Positions 25,675 through 35,461 of a stretch of 64,000 nt of DNA are shown piece by piece. Each line of letters starts with the position of its first letter. The first letter of the stretch is position 1. Under the pieces are notes generated by a model. That model saw nothing but the letters and a program-made list of their open reading frames with translations, was not told the DNA's origin and did no database searches. Source of the stretch: Lachnobacterium bovis (lineage in GTDB: Bacteria; Bacillota; Clostridia; Lachnospirales; Lachnospiraceae); NCBI RefSeq assembly GCF_900111325.1, contig NZ_FOGW01000009.1, forward strand, positions 1 through 64,000. The letters run 5' to 3'. Made by a program: the position numbers and the translations under genes.

Positions 25675-28600
25675 TTATGCATTTTTTACTTTTGCAATAT
25701 CAACTGGTGTTAATTTTCCATTTGCTGTTTCCATCGCAAGTGCTAATGCATTTGCTGTATCAAGCGATGTTAAACAATTAACTCCTGTTTCAATAGCGTT
25801 TCTTCTTATAAGGAATCCGTCTCTTGATTTATCTCCACCTTGTGTAGGAGTATCAATTACTAAATCAATTTTGTGTCCTAAGATTAAATCCATTACATTT
25901 GGTGATTCCTGTGTAATTTTGTTAATTCTTAAAGCCTCAATTCCATTATCATTTAAATATTTTGCAGTACTTCTTGTAGCATAGATTTTATAACCTAAAT
26001 TTGCAAATCTTCTTGCAACACCAACTGCTTCTTCCTTGTCTGCATCTTTTACAGTCATAATCATTTGTTTATGTTTTGGTAATACTACTCCAGCTCCTAA
26101 AAACGCCTTATATAAAGCTTCATTGAAGTCTTTTGCAATGCCTAAACATTCACCAGTAGATTTCATTTCTGGTCCAAGTGAGATCTCTGCTCCTCTTAAT
26201 TTTTCAAAAGAGAATACTGGCATCTTAATTGCAATATAATCTGCTGTTGGTGCTAATCCAGGTTCATATCCTAAACTTCTAATTGTTTCACCTAAAATTA
26301 CTTTTGTAGCAAGATCAACAATTGGAATACCTGTAACTTTACTAATATATGGCACAGTTCTTGATGAACGTGGGTTAACTTCAATTACATAAACCTCATC
26401 ATCCATATCAATAAACTGAATATTAATTAAACCTTTAACATGTAACGCTTTTGCTAAACGTTTAGTATATTCTACGATAGTTTCTCTAACTTTATCGGAA
26501 ATAGTTGGTGCAGGATATACGGAAATTGAATCACCTGAATGCACACCCGTTCTTTCAATATGTTCCATTATTCCAGGAATCAATATATCTTCTCCATCAC
26601 AAACTGCATCAACTTCGATTTCTTTTCCCTGTAAATATTTATCAACTAAAATTGGGTGATCCTGTGCATATCTATTGATAATGCCCATATATTCTTCGAT
26701 TTCTTCATCTGAGAATGCAATCTGCATACCTTGTCCACCTAAAACATATGAAGGACGAACTAATACAGGATAACCTAATCTATTAGCAACTTCTTTTGCC
26801 TCATCCGCTGTAAACACTGTTCCACCTGCAGCTCTTGGAATATGTGTTTCTTCAAGAATTTTATCAAATAATTCTCTATCTTCTGCAGCATCTACATCTT
26901 CTGCTTTTGTTCCTAAAATTTTTACACCCATTTTCATAAGTGCTTCTGTTAATTTGATAGCTGTTTGTCCACCAAATTGAACTACTGCACCATCTGGTTT
27001 TTCAATATTTACAATACTTTCAACATCTTCTGCTGTTAATGGTTCAAAGTATAATTTATCCGCAATATCAAAATCTGTAGAAACAGTTTCAGGATTATTA
27101 TTTACAATAACAGTTTCCCAACCTTCTTTAGCAAAAGCCCATGTACAATGTACTGAACAATAGTCAAACTCTACACCTTGACCGATTCTAATAGGACCAG
27201 ATCCTAAAACTAATACTTTTTTTTCTGGTTTAGTTTCTATTGCTTCATTTTCACTTCCGTATACTGAGTAGTAGTATGGTGTTTCAGCTTCAAACTCAGC
27301 TGCACATGTATCTACCATTTTGAAAGCAGCTACGATATTATTTTCGTAACGCATATGTCTAATTTTTTCTTCATTAATTTTTGTTAATTGAGCAATCACA
27401 TTATCAGGGAACTGCATTCTTTTTGCTTCTCTTAACAAGTCAACTGTCAATTCTTCACTTTCTAATCTATCTTCCATTTCAACAAGAATTGCAATCTTAT
27501 CAATAAACCAGAAATCAATTTTTGTAATTTCATGAATTTGCTCATAACTTATTCCTTTTCTTAAGGCTTCCGCAATTACCCAAATTCTTCTATCATCAAC
27601 TATTTTTAATTGTTCTAAAATTTCTTCTTTAGAAAGCTGTGTAAAATCATATGATCTCATTGAATCTACATGTTGTTCAAGCGATCTTATAGCTTTCATT
27701 AATGCACCTTCGAAGTTATCACAAATACTCATAACTTCACCAGTAGCTTTCATCTGTGTTGTAAGTGTTCTCTTAGCTGTTATGAATTTATCAAATGGAA
27801 GTCTTGGAATCTTAACTACACAATAATCAAGCATTGGCTCAAAACTTGCAAATGTTTTTTTAGTAATTGCATTTTCAATTTCGTCTAAGTTATATCCTAA
27901 AGCAATTTTTGCTGTTACTTTAGCGATTGGATAACCTGTTGCTTTTGAAGCTAATGCTGATGATCTAGATACACGAGGGTTAACTTCAATTACACAATAC
28001 TCAAATGAATCTGGATTTAAAGCATACTGCACATTACATCCACCTGTGATTTTTAATTCATCAATAATATTCAAAGCTGAACTTCTGAGCATTTGGTATT
28101 CTTTATCAGAAAGAGTTTGTGAAGGTGCAACTACTATTGAATCACCTGTATGAACTCCAACTGGATCAATATTTTCCATGTTACATACTGTAATGCAGTT
28201 TCCATTTGCATCACGCATTACTTCATACTCTACTTCTTTCCATCCGGCAATACAGCGCTCTACAAGTACTTCTCCAACTCTACTTAATCTCAAACCGTTT
28301 GTTAAAATATCAACAAGTTCCTGTTCGTTGTGAGCGATACCGCCACCACTTCCGCCTAATGTAAAGGCTGGACGAAGTACTACTGGATAACCAATTGTAT
28401 TAGTAAATTTAATACCTTCCTCTACATTTTTAACTACTAAAGATGCAGCAACTGGCTCTCCAATTTTTTCCATTGTATCTTTAAACGCCTGTCTATCTTC
28501 TGCTTTGAAAATAGTTTCAGCTGTTGTACCAATTAATTTAACATTATGTTCTTCTAAAAATCCAGACTCTGCTAATTCCATACCTAAGTTCAAACCGGCT

Positions 28601-28878
28601 TGTCCACCTAATGTAGGTAAAATACTATCTGGTTTTTCTTTAATAATAATTTCTTTTAAAACTTTTATATCTAATGGTTCGATGTAAACTTGATCCGCTA
28701 TTTCTTTATCTGTCATAATTGTAGCTGGATTTGAATTTACTAAACAAACCTCGATTCCTTCCTCTTTAAGTGATCTACATGCCTGTGTTCCGGCATAATC
28801 AAACTCAGCAGCTTGTCCAATAACGATTGGGCCTGATCCTATAACTAAAACTTTTTTTATTGCATTATTCTTTGGCAT
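25675..28878 (-). CDS. carB: Carbamoyl phosphate synthase large subunit
   Basis: CarB makes carbamoyl phosphate from bicarbonate, ammonia (from CarA) and two ATP, for pyrimidine and arginine synthesis. The 1067-residue protein has two homologous ATP-grasp halves, starting KKVLVIGSGPIVIGQAAEFDY (about 8-28) and KKVLVLGSGPIRIGQGVEFDY (about 554-574). A C-terminal MGS-like allosteric domain lies at about 935-1060. Length and motifs are standard. Its ATG overlaps the carA stop (TAATG), so the two are translationally coupled. Confidence 0.97.
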   Translation of the reverse strand: MPKNNAIKKVLVIGSGPIVIGQAAEFDYAGTQACRSLKEEGIEVCLVNSNPATIMTDKEIADQVYIEPLDIKVLKEIIIKEKPDSILPTLGGQAGLNLGMELAESGFLEEHNVKLIGTTAETIFKAEDRQAFKDTMEKIGEPVAASLVVKNVEEGIKFTNTIGYPVVLRPAFTLGGSGGGIAHNEQELVDILTNGLRLSRVGEVLVERCIAGWKEVEYEVMRDANGNCITVCNMENIDPVGVHTGDSIVVAPSQTLSDKEYQMLRSSALNIIDELKITGGCNVQYALNPDSFEYCVIEVNPRVSRSSALASKATGYPIAKVTAKIALGYNLDEIENAITKKTFASFEPMLDYCVVKIPRLPFDKFITAKRTLTTQMKATGEVMSICDNFEGALMKAIRSLEQHVDSMRSYDFTQLSKEEILEQLKIVDDRRIWVIAEALRKGISYEQIHEITKIDFWFIDKIAILVEMEDRLESEELTVDLLREAKRMQFPDNVIAQLTKINEEKIRHMRYENNIVAAFKMVDTCAAEFEAETPYYYSVYGSENEAIETKPEKKVLVLGSGPIRIGQGVEFDYCSVHCTWAFAKEGWETVIVNNNPETVSTDFDIADKLYFEPLTAEDVESIVNIEKPDGAVVQFGGQTAIKLTEALMKMGVKILGTKAEDVDAAEDRELFDKILEETHIPRAAGGTVFTADEAKEVANRLGYPVLVRPSYVLGGQGMQIAFSDEEIEEYMGIINRYAQDHPILVDKYLQGKEIEVDAVCDGEDILIPGIMEHIERTGVHSGDSISVYPAPTISDKVRETIVEYTKRLAKALHVKGLINIQFIDMDDEVYVIEVNPRSSRTVPYISKVTGIPIVDLATKVILGETIRSLGYEPGLAPTADYIAIKMPVFSFEKLRGAEISLGPEMKSTGECLGIAKDFNEALYKAFLGAGVVLPKHKQMIMTVKDADKEEAVGVARRFANLGYKIYATRSTAKYLNDNGIEALRINKITQESPNVMDLILGHKIDLVIDTPTQGGDKSRDGFLIRRNAIETGVNCLTSLDTANALALAMETANGKLTPVDIAKVKNA

Positions 28879-29948
28879 TATTTTTCTCCTCCCATCATAT
28901 TAATAAATCTATCAAATAAATATGATGTATCTTGTGGTCCTGGACATGCTTCTGGATGGAATTGAACAGTAAAAATGTTCTTTCCAATATAACTTAATCC
29001 CTCATTTGTTCCATCATTTACATTTACAAATGCTGGTTTAGCAATTTTATCATCTAATGTATTTGTATCAACAACATAACCATGATTTTGTGATGATATA
29101 TAAACTCTTCCAGTTGCTAAATCTTTTACTGGATGATTTCCACCTCTATGACCATATTTCATCTTATGAGTATCTGCTCCTGTAGCTAGTGCCATAAGCT
29201 GATGTCCTAAACATATAGCAAATATAGGAACGTCTGAATTATATAATTTTTTAATCTCATCAATTATTGTTTGGCAATCTTTTGGATCTCCAGGGCCATT
29301 ACTTAACATAATTCCATCTGGATTAGAATTTAAGATTTCTTCCGCTGTAGTATGTGCTGGATAAATAACAACTTCACAGCCTCGATCATTTAAAGATTTA
29401 GCAATGTTTCTCTTTGCTCCAAGATCTAATAGAGCAACTTTCTTTCCATTGCCTTTTAAAATAGATTTTTCTTCACATGTAACTTTAGAAACAACATCAC
29501 CAGTGTGATATTTTTTTAATTTAGGAATAATTTCGTCAATATTATAGTTTTCGTCGGTCGTAAATAAACCGTTCATTGTACCCTTCTCACGAAGAATTTT
29601 AGTCAATGCACGAGTATCAATACCTGTTATACCATGAATATTATTTTTCTGCAGGAAGTCCTGAATGGTACCTTCCGAACGGAAATTACTAGGAATTCTA
29701 GACAATTCCCTTACTACATACCCCATTGGCCACGGTTTATTAGATTCCATATCAGGAGTAATACCATAATTACCAATTAAAGGATATGTCATTACAACTG
29801 CCTGGCCTGCATATGACGGATCAGTCAAAACTTCTAAGTATCCTGTCATAGAGGTATTAAACACTATCTCACTAATTACATCTCGTGTTGACCCAACATT
29901 TTGTCCAGTAAACACGGTTCCATCCTCAAGTATCAAAAATGATTTCAT
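28878..29948 (-). CDS. carA: Carbamoyl phosphate synthase small subunit
   Basis: CarA hydrolyses glutamine and channels ammonia to CarB. The 356-residue protein has an N-terminal CPSase small-chain domain (FNTSMTGYLEVLTDPSY) and a C-terminal class-I glutaminase. The glutaminase has the nucleophile Cys in FAICLGHQLMALA and the His-Glu pair in VQFHPEACPGP. It is first in carAB. The leader of about 100 nt contains a terminator, so expression is probably set by attenuation. No PyrR-binding loop was recognised in that leader. Confidence 0.97.
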   Translation of the reverse strand: MKSFLILEDGTVFTGQNVGSTRDVISEIVFNTSMTGYLEVLTDPSYAGQAVVMTYPLIGNYGITPDMESNKPWPMGYVVRELSRIPSNFRSEGTIQDFLQKNNIHGITGIDTRALTKILREKGTMNGLFTTDENYNIDEIIPKLKKYHTGDVVSKVTCEEKSILKGNGKKVALLDLGAKRNIAKSLNDRGCEVVIYPAHTTAEEILNSNPDGIMLSNGPGDPKDCQTIIDEIKKLYNSDVPIFAICLGHQLMALATGADTHKMKYGHRGGNHPVKDLATGRVYISSQNHGYVVDTNTLDDKIAKPAFVNVNDGTNEGLSYIGKNIFTVQFHPEACPGPQDTSYLFDRFINMMGGEK

Positions 29949-29985
29949 TTCTTTCCCTGCCCTTCATTCCATTGTCTAAATCTTG

Positions 29986-30016
29986 GCAAAAAAAAAGAGG
30001 GAATCTCTTTTTTTGC
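29986..30016 (-). terminator. Attenuator in the carAB leader
   Basis: On the minus strand GCAAAAAAAGAG and CTCTTTTTTTTTGC form a mostly A-U stem with a 5-nt loop and a built-in T-run. It lies between the predicted carA promoter and the carA start (about 37-67 nt before the ATG), so it would end transcription inside the leader. What controls it is not visible. Confidence 0.7.
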
Positions 30017-30055
30017 ATATAAAAACTTTTTCTTGTTCATACTTAAATTGTAAAA

Positions 30056-30084
30056 ATCTTATCACACAATGTATTTTTTTTCAA
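30056..30084 (-). promoter_or_regulatory. Promoter of carAB
   Basis: On the minus strand -35 TTGAAA (30079-30084) and -10 TAAGAT (30056-30061) are separated by 17 bp. It lies downstream of the GNAT gene's terminator and upstream of the leader attenuator. Confidence 0.65.
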
Positions 30085-30145
30085 GACATAATTTTAGAAT
30101 TTATTTTTATAATATTATTAACTATACTTATAAACCCAATGATAT

Positions 30146-30226
30146 AAAAAAACTAAACTAACACTTATCTAATATGATATGTACCCAGAATCCTGGACAC
30201 ATATCAATAACAAGTGAAGTTTAGTT
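30146..30226 (-). terminator. Nested-hairpin terminator after the GNAT gene
   Basis: Outer arms 30151-30166 and 30212-30226 (AACTAAACT...ACACTT and complement) have T-runs on both strands. The loop holds a separate 32-bp imperfect palindrome, 30175-30206, with arms TGATATGT and CCAG. This terminator-with-inner-palindrome layout matches the one after ribU. Confidence 0.85.
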
Positions 30227-30241
30227 GTTTTTTATTTATAT

Positions 30242-30826
30242 TTATAATAATATGGCAAATAATACTAAAAATATTAATACTAAAAATACACCAATTAATT
30301 CTATTGTAAAAATTTTCCAATCTACTGGTTTCTTTTGATAAATAATATTACCTGGATTAGAAATTAAAGGTTTATATAATCTAATAAATGGATAACACAT
30401 TCCACTATTATCTTGTACTACATAAAATCTTTTTGACAAAAAATAATTTATTAAATTAGTTCTTGTTAAATTTATTTTTATACAGTCATTAATCGGTCTT
30501 CTTTTTACGAATTCTTCAATGTTAGCTAATAGCTGTTTGCCAATTCCCATATTTGTGTATTTTGGTGCAACTAATAACATTGTTATGTAATTGTATGCAT
30601 CTATCGCTGCAACAGCCATAATTTCACCAAACGGATTAACTGTACCAAAAACTACAACATCTCCTGTACTAACTTGACGTGCAATCTGTTCCTCATCTGC
30701 ATATTCCATAAAAAAATCTTTATTAATAACACTTTCGTAATTTTCGTTAAATGTTAATTGATAAACATCCCTCGCAAACCTAACCGCCATTCTAGCTTCG
30801 TTAGGATTAAACATTCTTGTTATCAT
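30242..30826 (-). CDS. GNAT acetyltransferase with C-terminal membrane helix
   Basis: The 194-residue protein has a GNAT fold (AVAAIDAYNYITMLLVAPKYTNMGIGKQLLANIEEF, about 71-106, covering the acetyl-CoA loop TNMGIGKQL). A linker and one hydrophobic helix follow (about 170-193) with only a couple of residues after it, so it is probably tail-anchored. Its start overlaps the 3' end of recD2 by 20 bp but is preceded by a strong GAAGGAGG site, which supports this start and translational coupling. The substrate is unknown. Confidence 0.82.
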   Translation of the reverse strand: MITRMFNPNEARMAVRFARDVYQLTFNENYESVINKDFFMEYADEEQIARQVSTGDVVVFGTVNPFGEIMAVAAIDAYNYITMLLVAPKYTNMGIGKQLLANIEEFVKRRPINDCIKINLTRTNLINYFLSKRFYVVQDNSGMCYPFIRLYKPLISNPGNIIYQKKPVDWKIFTIELIGVFLVLIFLVLFAILL

Positions 30827-33032
30827 AAAAATCCTCCTTCAAACGCTCTATTAAACCACTATATCTTTTTTGCTGTGATACATTCTTAACCATCATATCA
30901 AAAGTTTTATCATTTCCAACTATTGTAACACATTTTTTTGCTCTTGTAACAGCTGTATATAACAAATTTCGATTCAATAACATCGATGGTCCTGTCAAAA
31001 GCGGAATAACTATTGCTGGATATTCTGAACCTTGTGATTTATGAATTGTTATAGCATAAGCCAAGTCTAAATCATCTAACAATTTATTTGGATATTCAAC
31101 CGTTTTGTTATCGTCAAATACAATTGTCATACTATCTGTGTATTCATTAATTCTTTCAATTTTACCCACATCGCCATTAAAAATACCAGTTCCTTTATCA
31201 ATAGCTAAACCATACTTTGATTTAATTTCCCACTCCATCTGATAATTATTTTTCATTTGCATAACTTTGTCACCTTCTCTGAAGATCCTGTCTTTATGCT
31301 CTTTTTCACTTTTTTTATCAGACTTTGGATTTATATATGCTTGTAAAATACCGTTTAAGCGTTCAACTCCTAGTAAGCCCTTTCGCATTGGAGTAAGTAC
31401 CTGTATATCATAAGGCGTCGCATCAACATATTTTGGTAATTTTTGAATAATAAGCTGCAATGTAACATTAATAATTTTTTCAGCTTCATATCTTTTTAAG
31501 AAAAAGAAATCCTTGCTTTTATTATCTAACATCACCATTTCGCCCGCATTAATTTTATGCGCATTAACAATTATGTCAGATGTGCTAGCCTGTCTAAAAA
31601 TTTTAGTTAAAGCTACTGTTTTAAAACATTCTGAATCAATAATATCTTTTAAAACACTTCCTGGACCTACACTAGGAAGCTGGCTAACGTCTCCAACTAA
31701 AATTAAACGTGTCTGTCCTGGAATTATAGCCTTCAATAAAGCATTCATCAGGTGGATATCGACCATTGACATCTCGTCAATAATAATTACATCCGCTTCT
31801 AATGGATTATCTGAATTTTTTTCAAAAGTCGTTGCGCCTTCAACTCCACCATTTAACTCTAACATTCTATGGATTGTTTTTGCTTCAAAACCTGTTGTTT
31901 CACTCATTCTTTTAGCCGCTCTTCCCGTTGGAGCCGCCAAGAAAATATCTAATCCATTCATTTCAAAATACTGAATAATAGAATTAATTGTTGTTGTTTT
32001 TCCTGTACCAGGACCACCTGTAATAATTAACAGACCATTTTGTGCAGCCGCTCTTACAGCATCTTTTTGTGCTTCATCAAGCGTCATTTTCGTTTTCTTT
32101 TGAATTTCTTCAATATCTTTTTCTAATTCTGTTTCTGAAACCTCATAATAGTCATTTATTCCTTTTAACATCCTAGCTGAATTAGCTTCCATGTAATAAT
32201 AAGGTGCATAAAAAACTTGCTTATCATCATTTTTATCTGTAATTATTATTTTTCTTTCAATTGCCAAATTCATAATATTAGTATCAATTTGTTCTTTTTC
32301 AACGTTTAAAACATTGATACTCTGTTCTATAACTTCATCAAATGGCAAATATGTATGTCCATCTAATGATGCCTGTTGCAAAGTATACAATATTCCACTT
32401 TGTATTCTAAAATCTGAATCTGGTTTAATTCCAATTTTGCTTGCTATTAAATCGGCAGTTTTAAAACCAATACCACCTATATCTTCTGATAATTTGTATG
32501 GATTTTCTTTCAAAATTTTAAACACATCCTGTTTATATGTTTTGTATATTTTAACCGCCATAAGTGTCGAAATTCCATATTTTTGAAGATAAATCATTGC
32601 TCTTCTCAAATCTTTACGTTCATTAATTTGGTTAGCAATATCCATAGCTTTTTGCTGGCTAATACCTTTTATTTCTGCTAATCTTTCTGGTTCTTCTTCA
32701 ATAATTCTAAAAGTATCATCTTTAAATTTTTTTACAATCCTTGCCGCTAGTGCTTTACCAAGTCCCTTTACTGCACCAGAACCAAGATATCGCTCAATAC
32801 TGACAATATCTTCGGGATCTTTTTGTTCATACGAAACTGTTTTAAATTGTTCTCCGTAAGTAGAATGTTTTATATATTCTCCTACACATTCTATATTTTC
32901 ACCTTCTGAAACATCTGTAAAAATGCCAACACAAGTGATCTCATCTCCATCACTTACTAACACCAATACAGTATATCCGTTTTCTTCATTTCGAAAAATT
33001 ATATGATCTACATATCCACTTATAGTTTCCAA
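30807..33032 (-). CDS. recD2: RecD2-type ATP-dependent DNA helicase
   Basis: RecD2 is a 5'-3' superfamily 1 helicase that works without RecBC and is linked to repair and replication fork maintenance. The 741-residue protein has an N-terminal OB-like region and helix-hairpin-helix motifs (GSGAVKGLGKALA, EIKGISQQKA, DIGGIGFKTAD). Walker A is GGPGTGKT (339-346), followed by IIDEMSMVD, VGDVSQLPSVGPG and the UvrD-like C-terminal motif LAYAITIHKSQGSEYP. Translation begins at a TTG, preceded by AAAGGA; no better start is visible. Confidence 0.93.
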   Translation of the reverse strand: METISGYVDHIIFRNEENGYTVLVLVSDGDEITCVGIFTDVSEGENIECVGEYIKHSTYGEQFKTVSYEQKDPEDIVSIERYLGSGAVKGLGKALAARIVKKFKDDTFRIIEEEPERLAEIKGISQQKAMDIANQINERKDLRRAMIYLQKYGISTLMAVKIYKTYKQDVFKILKENPYKLSEDIGGIGFKTADLIASKIGIKPDSDFRIQSGILYTLQQASLDGHTYLPFDEVIEQSINVLNVEKEQIDTNIMNLAIERKIIITDKNDDKQVFYAPYYYMEANSARMLKGINDYYEVSETELEKDIEEIQKKTKMTLDEAQKDAVRAAAQNGLLIITGGPGTGKTTTINSIIQYFEMNGLDIFLAAPTGRAAKRMSETTGFEAKTIHRMLELNGGVEGATTFEKNSDNPLEADVIIIDEMSMVDIHLMNALLKAIIPGQTRLILVGDVSQLPSVGPGSVLKDIIDSECFKTVALTKIFRQASTSDIIVNAHKINAGEMVMLDNKSKDFFFLKRYEAEKIINVTLQLIIQKLPKYVDATPYDIQVLTPMRKGLLGVERLNGILQAYINPKSDKKSEKEHKDRIFREGDKVMQMKNNYQMEWEIKSKYGLAIDKGTGIFNGDVGKIERINEYTDSMTIVFDDNKTVEYPNKLLDDLDLAYAITIHKSQGSEYPAIVIPLLTGPSMLLNRNLLYTAVTRAKKCVTIVGNDKTFDMMVKNVSQQKRYSGLIERLKEDFYDNKNV

Positions 33033-33131
33033 TTCAATTTTTCCTTTCTGAACAACTAAAATTACTAACTAAAAAACTTCCTCCGACATACGCCAAAGGA
33101 AGTTTTAACTATATCTTAACATTTATTTCCA

Positions 33132-33488
33132 TCACTTAATATCATAATTTCGTTTCATCTGCTCATACAACTGATTTGTGTAATTTTCACCAACTTCATC
33201 AACAATTTCATCTGCTAGCAATTCAATCGTCTTATCCATAAACATATCTTTATATTGTGACATCGACTTATCCTTTGAATCATCTGTAGTTAACGTTTTT
33301 TTCATTTCTTTTAAAACCTGCTCAACAAAATATGATTCAAAATCTTTGATTACTTGCTTTAATTCTTTTTCGCTAGATTTAGATGAAATATTCTTTGCTG
33401 AATCTGCAAGTTTATCAGCACTTGAAGAAGCCAAATTACTACTCGCTGTGTTAAGCATAGATTCCAAAGAAGTATTTGAAACATTCAT
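33132..33488 (-). CDS. FlgJ-type rod-binding protein
   Basis: The 118-residue protein has the rod-binding domain of FlgJ N-termini: LKQVIKDFESYFVEQVLKEMKKTL (about 42-65) and the C-terminal LADEIVDEVGENYTNQLYEQMKR. It lacks the peptidoglycan hydrolase half, as in many Gram-positives where the two functions are separate genes. It probably helps assemble the flagellar rod through the wall. It lies 12 bp after the flhP/flgG gene in the same direction and has an AGGAGG site. Confidence 0.87.
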   Translation of the reverse strand: MNVSNTSLESMLNTASSNLASSSADKLADSAKNISSKSSEKELKQVIKDFESYFVEQVLKEMKKTLTTDDSKDKSMSQYKDMFMDKTIELLADEIVDEVGENYTNQLYEQMKRNYDIK

Positions 33489-33500
33489 ATGTCATACCTC

Positions 33501-34319
33501 CTATCTCTTCAAGTTATTCGCAGTATCAAGCATAGAATCAGATGTTGTAATTGCTTTAGAATTTAATTCATATGCTCTTTGTGCAATAATCAAATTAACC
33601 ATTTCATCTGCGACTTGAACATTAGAACCTTCTAAATAATTTGCTAAAACTTTTGTTGGTTTCAATCCTTGAGCAACGCCTTCTTGTAATGGAACTCCTG
33701 ATGCTCCTGTTGCTTGTAATAAACTATCTGATAATTTCTCTAAACCTGCTGGATTATTAAATTGAAATACTCCAAAGGAGATTCCCATGTCAACTACCGT
33801 TCCATCTGGGTTACGGTATGCAAACTTTCCTGTCTGAGAAACCTCAACAGAATCTGCAGTAACACCTTCTGGAACATAAATAGGGTTACCACCTGCATCT
33901 AAAACCGCCTGACCACTATGGTCTGTCAACATAGTTCTTCCATCACCACTCATATTCCAAGTAAAATTACCATTTCTTGTATAATATGTTTGACCATCGA
34001 TTCCTCTTATTGCAAAAAAACCAGCTCCATCTAAACAAAAATCTGTTTTACTTTCACTTGCTAGCATCGCACCTTGAGTATACATCGACGTCGTAGCGGC
34101 AACCCTTGTACCTAATCCAACCTGTGCTCCAACTGGCTTATTTGCTCCATTGGCTGTTGTTGTCCTTGTTTGAAGATTTTGATATAAAAGAGATTTAAAC
34201 TCTGTTCTTTCTGTTTTAAAACCATTTGTATTAACATTAGCTAAATTGTTAGATATTGTATCTACGTTTGTCTGCTCAGCAATCATACCACTAGCAGCCG
34301 TATATAATGCTCTCATCAT
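33501..34319 (-). CDS. flgG: Flagellar hook-basal body protein FlhP/FlgG type
   Basis: The 272-residue protein has the N-terminal rod motif MRALYTAASGMIAEQTNVDTISNNLANVNTNGFK and the C-terminal LEGSNVQVADEMVNLIIAQRAYELNSKAI shared by axial rod/hook proteins. A central D1 domain (YTRNGNFTWN) is also present. Length and the conserved ends match the distal rod protein FlgG, called FlhP in Bacillus. Together with flhO/flgF, the flgJ-like gene and mbl upstream, it reproduces the Bacillus mbl-flhO-flhP order. Confidence 0.92.
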   Translation of the reverse strand: MMRALYTAASGMIAEQTNVDTISNNLANVNTNGFKTERTEFKSLLYQNLQTRTTTANGANKPVGAQVGLGTRVAATTSMYTQGAMLASESKTDFCLDGAGFFAIRGIDGQTYYTRNGNFTWNMSGDGRTMLTDHSGQAVLDAGGNPIYVPEGVTADSVEVSQTGKFAYRNPDGTVVDMGISFGVFQFNNPAGLEKLSDSLLQATGASGVPLQEGVAQGLKPTKVLANYLEGSNVQVADEMVNLIIAQRAYELNSKAITTSDSMLDTANNLKR

Positions 34320-34361
34320 AGGCTTTTCTCCTTATTGTATATCCGTCTTTTACTCGTTATA

Positions 34362-35165
34362 CTACTGAACTTTACCAACTTCATTACATGCCTTTTCTAA
34401 AGTTGAATCCTCGGTTACTATTACCTTTTGTCCAGCCTCATACGCCCTTTGAATCGTAATCATATTTACCATTTCTGAGACCACATTGACATTTGATGCT
34501 TCTAGTGTACTTTGTCTTACTTTTGCCGTAGTTTGGATATGATTACCACCTTCAACAAGGTTGTATAGGTTTTCTCCATATTTTTCTAAATAATCATAAT
34601 TATCAAAATCTGTAACACCTATATTACCGACAATTTGTCCATTTTGATAAATCTGACCTAATGTATTTACAGCATATGTTGTATTAGGATCTATTCTGAC
34701 ATAATTTTCTGGAGATGCATCACCAGTAGCTGCACCAGCTTGATTCAAGACATAATCTCCATCTTTAGTCATCAAATAGCCTTCTGTATTAACGACAAAA
34801 GCTCCATCTCTTGTATATTTCACAGAAGTATTGCCCTGCTTATCTGTAAAAGATACAGCAAAGAATCCATTCCCATCTAATGCAAAATCAGAAGCATTAT
34901 TCGTAACAATAAAACTTCCTTGTCCATAATCTGTATATACTTGTCCAAGATGCACTCCAAACGTTATTTCACCAATTTTAGTTGGTAAGCCATACGCTGA
35001 TGTATCCTTTAATTTAATAGCCATTTCATCTGCAAATGTCCTTGAAGTGGTTCCTTCTTTCTTATAACCCGTTGTTTGAGCATTGGCTAAATTATTAGCT
35101 AAGACATCTAGTCGCCTCATCTCATTTACCATGCCCATGTGCGCAGTATATAGTCCTTTTACCAT
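34362..35165 (-). CDS. flgF: Flagellar basal-body rod protein FlhO/FlgF type
   Basis: The 267-residue protein has MVKGLYTAHMGMVNEMRRLDVLANNLANAQTTGYKK at its N-terminus, YTRDGAFVVN in the middle and LEASNVNVVSEMVNMITIQRAYEAGQKVI at its C-terminus. These are the features of axial flagellar rod proteins. By its place before the flgG-like gene it corresponds to Bacillus flhO, equivalent to FlgF. A candidate sigma-D promoter lies about 55-80 bp upstream. Confidence 0.9.
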   Translation of the reverse strand: MVKGLYTAHMGMVNEMRRLDVLANNLANAQTTGYKKEGTTSRTFADEMAIKLKDTSAYGLPTKIGEITFGVHLGQVYTDYGQGSFIVTNNASDFALDGNGFFAVSFTDKQGNTSVKYTRDGAFVVNTEGYLMTKDGDYVLNQAGAATGDASPENYVRIDPNTTYAVNTLGQIYQNGQIVGNIGVTDFDNYDYLEKYGENLYNLVEGGNHIQTTAKVRQSTLEASNVNVVSEMVNMITIQRAYEAGQKVIVTEDSTLEKACNEVGKVQ

Positions 35166-35218
35166 TTCAAAAGCTCCTTACTTTCAAATAATTATTCTAA
35201 CCGCTATATCTGCTTAGT

Positions 35219-35246
35219 ATATCGGAGCCTCGAAATGAAAAAATTA
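35219..35246 (-). promoter_or_regulatory. Candidate sigma-D (sigma-28) flagellar promoter
   Basis: On the minus strand TAAT (35243-35246), a 16-bp spacer and TCCGATAT (35219-35226) resemble the sigma-D consensus TAAA-N15-GCCGATAT, with one mismatch in each box and one extra spacer base. It sits just upstream of the flagellar rod genes, which supports the reading. Confidence 0.5.
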
Positions 35247-35314
35247 ATCAGCGCAAAGTAGCTACAATCCTCTAACTTTTTTAACTCAATTTTGGCATTA
35301 ATTCAACTACAAAC

Positions 35315-35341
35315 CCACCGCCTACATAACATAGCCGGTGG
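35315..35341. terminator. GC-rich hairpin between mbl and flhO
   Basis: CCACCGCC and its partner GCCGGTGG form a strong stem around an 11-nt loop with one mismatch. It lies downstream of mbl on the minus strand, but only a GTTTGT follows. It is therefore a weak or partial terminator, or an RNA-stabilising structure separating mbl from the flagellar genes. Confidence 0.5.
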
Positions 35342-35461
35342 AATCATACTTTTTTCAATATTTAATTAAAAAATCTTTTTCTTGCAAAACTTATATATAA
35401 GTTATTATTTTTTATTTATTTAAGTTATTATTTATAAAAAATTAATTTTTTTATGTAAAAA

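Noticed and set aside
29949..30084. PyrR attenuation site before carA
   Set aside because: A terminator is present, but no sequence resembling the PyrR binding loop was seen.
35166..35461. c-di-GMP riboswitch before the flagellar genes
   Set aside because: The GC-rich hairpin lacks the conserved GEMM-type sequences; no aptamer core was found.
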